Positions 6,101 to 9,874 of a stretch of 9,874 nt of DNA are shown here, piece by piece. How positions within the stretch are numbered: the first letter of the stretch is position 1; each line of letters starts with the position of its first letter. This stretch comes from Methanobacteriota archaeon. GTDB taxonomy: Archaea; Halobacteriota; Methanosarcinia; Methanosarcinales; Methanoperedenaceae. The position numbers were made by a program, and so were the translations under genes. The notes beneath the pieces were generated by a model, which worked only from the letters and a program-made list of their open reading frames with translations, was not told the DNA's origin and did not search any database. The DNA lies in the NCBI GenBank assembly GCA_018899795.1, contig JAHIHJ010000190.1:1-9874 (forward strand), given 5' to 3'.

Positions 6101-6981
6101 GCTTCAGAAATAAACTGCTCTCAGGCAAATTTACTGTCACTGCTGAAATAAGCCCTCCGAAAGGGACGGACATCAGCGGGATGATGAAGGAAGCAAGGAC
6201 GATAAAGGACGCGGTGGATGCGGTCAGCGTCACGGATAACCAGCGCGCAATAATGAGGATGAGCCCTCTTGCTGCTTGCAGCGCCCTGTCGCAGGAAGGA
6301 TTTGAGACCATAATGCACCTGACCTGCAGGGACAGGAACAGGCTTGCGCTCCAGTCCGAACTGCTTGGCGCGTCATTCCTTGGAATAAAGAACGTGGTCG
6401 TGATGTCTGGCGATCATCCCGTAAAAGGCGACCATCCGGGGGCAAAGCCGGTGTATGATCTTGATTCAGTGCAGCTTCTGGATATGATCTCACGCCTTAA
6501 TAGTGGAGTTGATATCTCAGGGAACGGGCTTGAGGGAAAAACGGAGTTCTTAACGGGTGCGGTCTCAAATACGGAATTGACCGAAGCCGCTCTCATGAAA
6601 CTTGAGAAAAAAATAAATGCTGGCGCGCATTTCATAATTACCCAGGCAGTATTTGATGCCGGGAAGTTCTCTGAGTTCAGGGATAAAGTTCACGATGCAT
6701 GTGGGAAGCAAATAAAAATAATCGCAGGCATCATCCCGCTGAAATCCGAAAAGAGCGCGCAGTTCCTCAACAAGAATATTGCCGGAGTGAAGGTACCGGA
6801 TGATGTACTCAGGAGGATTAAGGCAGCCAGCAATTCCGAAGCTGTAGGGCATGAGTCTGTGGGGATAGAAATAGCGGCAGAGCTGATAAAAGAACTCCGC
6901 GGCATTTGCGACGGAGTGCACATCATGCCGATAGGCGCTCATAAAAATACAGGAAAGATACTGGAAATGGCAGGAATATGA
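6097..6981 (+). CDS. metF: Methylenetetrahydrofolate reductase (MetF)
   Basis: A 294-residue flavin-dependent TIM-barrel reductase converting the methylene to the methyl form of the C1 carrier. Motifs seen: FTVTAEISPPKG with the catalytic-type Glu17, VSVTDN (44-48), HLTCRDRN (74-81), the flavin-site stretch LGIKNVVVMSGDHP (95-108), VYDLDSVQLL (119-128), FIITQAVFD, and IIPLKSEKSAQFLNK near the C-terminus. Length is normal for a MetF without the eukaryotic regulatory domain. The start is TTG at 6097, in a TTGA overlap with metV and served by a strong AAAGGAGG. The stop overlaps the thiC start as ATGA. MetF in archaea has been discussed both as a tetrahydrofolate biosynthetic enzyme and as a stand-in for Mer; with DHPS in the same operon, the folate role is the simpler reading. 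Confidence 0.93.
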   Translation: MSFRNKLLSGKFTVTAEISPPKGTDISGMMKEARTIKDAVDAVSVTDNQRAIMRMSPLAACSALSQEGFETIMHLTCRDRNRLALQSELLGASFLGIKNVVVMSGDHPVKGDHPGAKPVYDLDSVQLLDMISRLNSGVDISGNGLEGKTEFLTGAVSNTELTEAALMKLEKKINAGAHFIITQAVFDAGKFSEFRDKVHDACGKQIKIIAGIIPLKSEKSAQFLNKNIAGVKVPDDVLRRIKAASNSEAVGHESVGIEIAAELIKELRGICDGVHIMPIGAHKNTGKILEMAGI

Positions 6982-8252
6982 CAACACAGGTCGAGCATGC
7001 AAGGAATGGAAATGTCACGGCACAGATGGATGAGGTGGCAAAAACAGAAGGTATCGACCTTATGGAATTGCTTTCAAGTGTGGCAGAAGGAAGCGCAGTT
7101 ATCATGTGCCGTGATGGGAAGTCTGTAGGTATAGGAAAAGGATTAAAAACAAAAGTGAACGTTAATATTGGCACATCCTCTCTGAAAATAGACCCCGGGG
7201 AAGAGGTAAGAAAAGCCATAATAGCAGAAAAGTACGGCGCAGATACGCTAACTGATCTTTCCATGGGTGGGGACATAAGAGAGATACGCAAAATGATATT
7301 TGAGAATACCACCATCCCCCTGACCACAGTCCCGATCTACCAGAGCGTAGCTGAGACGGGACTTGAGAACATGACCGAGGAAGATATCCTTGGAAACCTT
7401 ATCAGGCAGGCAGAGGAAGGCATTAGCTCATTTGTTCTCCACTGCACAGACAGAAAGACCCTTGGCATGCTCAAGGTTAGGGAACGTATACTGGGTGTAG
7501 TATCAAAGGGAGGCTCCATAACCTGCGCCTATATGACCACCAACAGGTGCGAGAACCCATTCGTTGAAAATTTAGATAAGATCCTGAGCGTCATGAAAAA
7601 ACACGACATCGTGCTCTCGCTCGGAAATACCATGCGCAGCGGCTGTATTCACGATTCGCGCGACAGGGCGCAGCTTGAGGAAATAAGAAAGAACATTGAG
7701 CTTGCACAGCGGGCAAGCGAAGAAGGCGTGCAGGTGATAATCGAAGGGACTGGCGGGCATGTGAGAGCTGACAGGATAGCAGAATACGTCAGGTTCCATA
7801 AACAATGTTCCCAGTACCCGCTTTTTGTAGCAGGACCTCTCCCGACTGACGTGGCTGTGGGATACGACCACATAGCAGGAGCCATAGGCGCAAGCATTGC
7901 AAGTAGCGCGGGAGCAGACTACCTTTGCTACATTACGCCTTCAGAGCATCTTGGTCTTCCGGGTCCGGAGCAGGTAAGGGAAGGTCTGCTTGCTTTCAGG
8001 ATAGCTGCGCATATAGGGGATTCTGTGAAATACGGGACGAGTAACAGGGACAGGGAGCTTGCTGTAAAGAGGGCAGAGCTTGACTGGGAGGGGCAGATGT
8101 ATTACGCCCTGGACAGCGATAGGGCGAGGGAACTTGCGCCGCATGAGGGACCATGCACCATGTGCGGAGATTTCTGCGCGATAAAGATAATGAAGGAGTT
8201 TGGGTGTATAAATATCACCGCAAAGAACGCAAAGGACGCAAAGAATGGATGA
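6978..8252 (+). CDS. thiC: ThiC-family radical SAM enzyme (ThiC paralogue with altered motifs)
   Basis: A 424-residue ThiC-family protein; canonical ThiC rearranges aminoimidazole ribotide to the thiamine pyrimidine HMP-P. Conserved parts include VGIGKGLKTKVNVNIGTS (50-67), the TVPIYQ segment (117-122), GYDHIAGAIG (295-304), YCYITPSEHLGLP with metal ligand His324 (316-328 region) and the cluster motif CTMCGDFC (Cys393, 396, 400; C-x2-C-x3-C). Two usually invariant motifs differ: EGTGGHVRAD (256-265) replaces EGPGHVPL, with one extra residue, and SLGNTMRSGC (214-223) replaces SLGDGLRPG. It could therefore be a second ThiC, as found in Methanosarcina species, or act on a related substrate. The last ~13 residues ([13 protein letters not shown]) are not ThiC sequence but a read-through of the 9-nt repeat cassette; the TGA stop lies inside the start region of the next frame. 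It overlaps metF by 4 nt. Confidence 0.88.
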   Translation: MTTQVEHARNGNVTAQMDEVAKTEGIDLMELLSSVAEGSAVIMCRDGKSVGIGKGLKTKVNVNIGTSSLKIDPGEEVRKAIIAEKYGADTLTDLSMGGDIREIRKMIFENTTIPLTTVPIYQSVAETGLENMTEEDILGNLIRQAEEGISSFVLHCTDRKTLGMLKVRERILGVVSKGGSITCAYMTTNRCENPFVENLDKILSVMKKHDIVLSLGNTMRSGCIHDSRDRAQLEEIRKNIELAQRASEEGVQVIIEGTGGHVRADRIAEYVRFHKQCSQYPLFVAGPLPTDVAVGYDHIAGAIGASIASSAGADYLCYITPSEHLGLPGPEQVREGLLAFRIAAHIGDSVKYGTSNRDRELAVKRAELDWEGQMYYALDSDRARELAPHEGPCTMCGDFCAIKIMKEFGCINITAKNAKDAKNG

Positions 8253-8274
8253 AAATGAATTTTCAAATAAGATA
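8178..8274 (+). repeat. Duplicated thiC/GxxExxY junction, unit 1
   Basis: This ~97-nt unit recurs at 8303-8398. Positions 8196-8274 match 8320-8398 with two mismatches in 79, and the first 57 bases are identical. The unit holds the last codons of thiC, three 9-nt repeats and the first ten codons of a GxxExxY frame. In unit 1 the thiC part is the real gene end. Confidence 0.9.
8220..8246 (+). repeat. 9-nt triple repeat GCAAAGRAY, array 1
   Basis: Three head-to-tail units: GCAAAGAAC, GCAAAGGAC, GCAAAGAAT. The last two bases of the third unit are the first two of an ATG (8245-8247). The 9-nt period keeps the thiC frame open and encodes AKN-AKD-AKN. Confidence 0.85.
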
Positions 8275-8376
8275 TTAGAGGGTTGTAATAGAAGTGCATC
8301 GTGCGATAAGATAATGAATGAGTTTGGGTGTATAAATATCACCGCAAAGAACGCAAAGGACGCAAAGAATGGATGA
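8245..8376 (+). pseudogene. Truncated, frameshifted GxxExxY remnant fused to a duplicate thiC tail
   Basis: Starting at the ATG at 8245, the frame reads MDENEFSNKILEGCNRSASC, then [20 protein letters not shown] and a stop at 8374-8376, 43 residues in all. The first ten codons are nearly those of the intact GxxExxY gene downstream. Between 8275 and 8304 the remnant continues in another frame as IEVHRA (8288-8305), which aligns with IEVHRS of the intact protein after a one-base insertion. The homology then stops, and the sequence switches to a copy of the thiC 3' end. So this is the 5' stub of a GxxExxY gene cut at about codon 20. The 43-residue frame could still be translated but is not expected to be functional. 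Confidence 0.7.
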
Positions 8377-8398
8377 GAATGAATTATCAAATAAGATA
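8303..8398 (+). repeat. Duplicated thiC/GxxExxY junction, unit 2
   Basis: Second copy of the 8178-8274 unit, offset by 124 nt over the best-conserved part. Its thiC portion is an orphan 3' end without the rest of the gene; its GxxExxY portion is the true start of the intact gene at 8369. Together with unit 1 it fills the stretch between the thiC stop and the intact gene. Confidence 0.9.
8344..8370 (+). repeat. 9-nt triple repeat GCAAAGRAY, array 2
   Basis: Identical to the array at 8220-8246. The AAAGGA in the middle unit (8356-8361) lies 7 nt before the ATG at 8369 and is the only Shine-Dalgarno-like sequence for the intact GxxExxY gene, so the repeat may double as its ribosome-binding site. 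Confidence 0.75.
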
Positions 8399-8746
8399 GT
8401 CGGAGCAGCGATAGAGGTACACAGATCGCTGGGGCCTGGATTGCTGGAGTCCACATATGAGGGGTGCCTTTGCCATGAATTATCTTTAAATCAAATTCCT
8501 TTCGAAAGACAAGCATCGCTACCGGTAGTTTATAAGGGAAATCGACTGGACTGCGGTTATCGTGTCGATATAATCGTGGATAGAAAAGTAATCCTTGAAT
8601 TAAAATCTGTGGCTGAGATACAACCAATACACAAAGCCCAGTTGCTAACTTATTTGAAATTGTCTGGATTAAAGCTGGGTCTATTGCTGAACTTTAATGT
8701 AGTGCTGATGAAGGATGGGATTAACAGATTTGTAAGAGGTTTATGA
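8369..8746 (+). CDS. GxxExxY family protein (PD-(D/E)XK nuclease-like fold)
   Basis: A complete 125-residue member of the GxxExxY family. The name motif is at residues 24-30 (GLLESTY). [10 protein letters not shown] precedes it, and [18 protein letters not shown] (64-81) carries the PD-(D/E)XK-like Asp67, Glu77 and Lys79, followed by [22 protein letters not shown]. The fold suggests nucleic-acid cleavage or binding, but no member's function is well established as far as I know. The family is scattered widely among bacteria and archaea and often looks horizontally transferred. The start follows a 9-nt repeat array, the stop overlaps the SIR2-like gene start, and the DNA is less G+C-rich than the upstream operon. 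Confidence 0.9.
   Translation: MDENELSNKIVGAAIEVHRSLGPGLLESTYEGCLCHELSLNQIPFERQASLPVVYKGNRLDCGYRVDIIVDRKVILELKSVAEIQPIHKAQLLTYLKLSGLKLGLLLNFNVVLMKDGINRFVRGL
8736..8740 (+). promoter_or_regulatory. Shine-Dalgarno for the SIR2-like gene
   Basis: GAGGT inside the 3' end of the GxxExxY gene lies 2 nt before the ATG at 8743 and 5 nt before the ATG at 8746. The spacing favours the second ATG as the actual start. Confidence 0.5.
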
Positions 8747-9816
8747 TGAGGCGTATTGAACAGGTAATAATTTTGGGGGCAGGGGCTTCAAAGAGCGAAG
8801 GAGCACCTTTGCAAAATGAATTATTTAATGAATTCTCTAAAGTCCAATCTAAATTTGAAGAACTAAAAAAAAGTCACCCAAAGATATGGAACCTTGTAGA
8901 GGGACAAGAAAAACTAATAAAAGATTTTTTTAATGATTTTTGGGGGATCGATATCATGTTTTACAAAAATAAAAAAGATTTTCCTACTTTTGAAGAGTGC
9001 CTGGGAATGTTAGATTTGGCAAATCTACAAGGACAAAGTTTCAAAGGGTATGATCAAGAAAAAATAAATAAAATCCGATTTGCCTTGATTTTTCTCATTG
9101 CTGAACTTTTAGATAATAGGAAACTAACAGAAATTAATCATAAAAAACTGATAGATAGGCTCAAAAGTGAAAATAGGTTGAAAGAAACAGCTTTTATTAG
9201 TCTAAATTATGACATAATAATCGATAACATCTTAACTGATTTATATCCCGAATTTCACATTGATTATGGAATTAATTTTATTAACTTCAGAAGACTTAAT
9301 GACTGGCTACCACCAGACCCAGAAAAATCTATTTTACTTTTAAAACTTCACGGTTCATTGAATTGGTTATACTGTCCAACATGCAATCATATTGAATTAT
9401 TTCAAAAAGAAAATAGTTCTATTAAACTCTTTTTTGAAAACCATAAAGAAACTTGCAAAAATTGCGGAACTCCAATGAAATTTGTAATTATTCCAATGAC
9501 TTATTATAAAGAAATGTCTAATCCTTTCATTCAACAAATATTTTTAAAAGCTGATGAGATTCTAAGGCAAGCCAAAAAAATATTTATTTGTGGATATTCT
9601 TTTCCTGACGCCGATATTCATATTAAATATCTTCTCAAAAGAGCAGAGAGATTTAATGGAAAAACACCCGAAATATATGTGATAAACGATCATAAAGATA
9701 AAACCGGACAAGAAGAAGAAAAACAGCGATTTACACGGTTTTTTAAGGATAAAGATAAAATCCATTATACTGACAAATCATTTGAAATCTTTGTACAGGA
9801 AGGAATAAAAAATTAA
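8743..9816 (+). CDS. SIR2-like domain protein (SIR2_2 type)
   Basis: A 357-residue (356 from the ATG at 8746) protein with a divergent sirtuin fold. [17 protein letters not shown] (residues 8-24) is the NAD-binding glycine motif. [13 protein letters not shown] (152-164) matches the catalytic-site Asn155/Asp157 motif, and KLHGSLNW (201-208) carries the catalytic-type His203. CPTC (211-214) and CKNCG (238-242) make a four-cysteine zinc site. [20 protein letters not shown] (279-298) is the typical C-terminal strand and helix. Enzymes of this type in bacterial defence systems (ThsA of Thoeris, DSR proteins, Argonaute-linked SIR2) cleave NAD. This one has no fused sensor domain, so a partner protein is expected. 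The gene is visibly A+T-rich with many runs of A and T, unlike the operon upstream, which suggests transfer. It overlaps the GxxExxY stop. A role in defence is inference. Confidence 0.87.
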   Translation: MMRRIEQVIILGAGASKSEGAPLQNELFNEFSKVQSKFEELKKSHPKIWNLVEGQEKLIKDFFNDFWGIDIMFYKNKKDFPTFEECLGMLDLANLQGQSFKGYDQEKINKIRFALIFLIAELLDNRKLTEINHKKLIDRLKSENRLKETAFISLNYDIIIDNILTDLYPEFHIDYGINFINFRRLNDWLPPDPEKSILLLKLHGSLNWLYCPTCNHIELFQKENSSIKLFFENHKETCKNCGTPMKFVIIPMTYYKEMSNPFIQQIFLKADEILRQAKKIFICGYSFPDADIHIKYLLKRAERFNGKTPEIYVINDHKDKTGQEEEKQRFTRFFKDKDKIHYTDKSFEIFVQEGIKN

Positions 9817-9828
9817 TTAGGTGGTAAA

Positions 9829-9874
9829 ATGACAATCTATGAAATGAAAAAGGATATGGCTGAATGGGGACTTG
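9829..9874 (+). CDS. Start of an unidentified gene (partial, cut by right edge)
   Basis: ATG at 9829 opens a frame MTIYEMKKDMAEWGL that runs to the window edge. AGGTGGT at 9819-9825 is a good Shine-Dalgarno sequence close to it, and the start is only 12 nt after the SIR2-like stop, so it is probably in the same transcript. Fifteen residues are too few to name a family. Confidence 0.6.
   Translation, partial: MTIYEMKKDMAEWGL

Noticed and set aside
8220..8370. Possible CRISPR array
   Set aside because: The repeats are 9 nt, directly adjacent without spacers, and only three per array; the two arrays belong to one duplicated segment.
7941..8627. A 228-residue minus-strand frame, and a shorter one at 8102-8299, with hydrophobic [13 protein letters not shown] repeats resembling a membrane protein
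   Set aside because: The hydrophobic stretches are the reverse reading of the GCAAAG repeat arrays, and the frame runs antisense across thiC and the GxxExxY gene, which are both well supported.

Overview
The window looks like a chromosomal segment of a euryarchaeon, most probably of the Methanosarcinales or a relative such as Methanoperedens/ANME-2. The evidence is an Orc1/Cdc6 initiator, the small subunit of the archaea-specific D-family DNA polymerase, ER-type (Ser/His) signal peptidases, an archaeal-style ThiC paralogue, a MetV/MetF pair, and TATA boxes placed for leaderless mRNAs. The exact genus cannot be fixed from the sequence alone.

Layout. (1) 3-626, plus strand: the C-terminal half of an Orc1/Cdc6 protein, cut by the left edge. 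(2) 623-1839, minus strand: two closely related type I signal peptidase genes in tandem, each with its own TATA box. The first converges on orc1/cdc6 so tightly that the stop codons overlap. (3) 1921-4144, plus strand: DNA polymerase D small subunit (DP1) followed one base later by a DEDDy exonuclease-like protein. (4) 4191-8252, plus strand: a promoter region with a 15-nt tandem repeat, then a four-gene operon of dihydropteroate synthase, MetV, MetF and a ThiC-family enzyme. All three gene junctions overlap by exactly 4 nt. (5) 8178-8398: a duplicated junction made of the thiC 3' end, a 9-nt GCAAAGRAY triplet repeat and the first codons of a GxxExxY gene; the first copy is broken. (6) 8369-9816 and onward: an intact GxxExxY protein, an overlapping SIR2-like protein, and the first 15 codons of another gene, in increasingly A+T-rich DNA that looks acquired.

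How the genes fit together. Regions 1 and 3 are DNA replication and repair functions. Region 4 is a one-carbon/pterin unit: DHPS makes the pterin-aminobenzoate bond of a folate- or methanopterin-type carrier, and MetV-MetF reduce its methylene form to methyl. The ThiC-like enzyme would act on aminoimidazole ribotide, either for the thiamine pyrimidine or, given departures from the usual ThiC motifs, for something else. Region 6 is accessory and could be a small defence or stress module. The most unusual structure is the thiC/GxxExxY junction, where a repeat cassette has extended the thiC reading frame and supplies the start context of the next gene.
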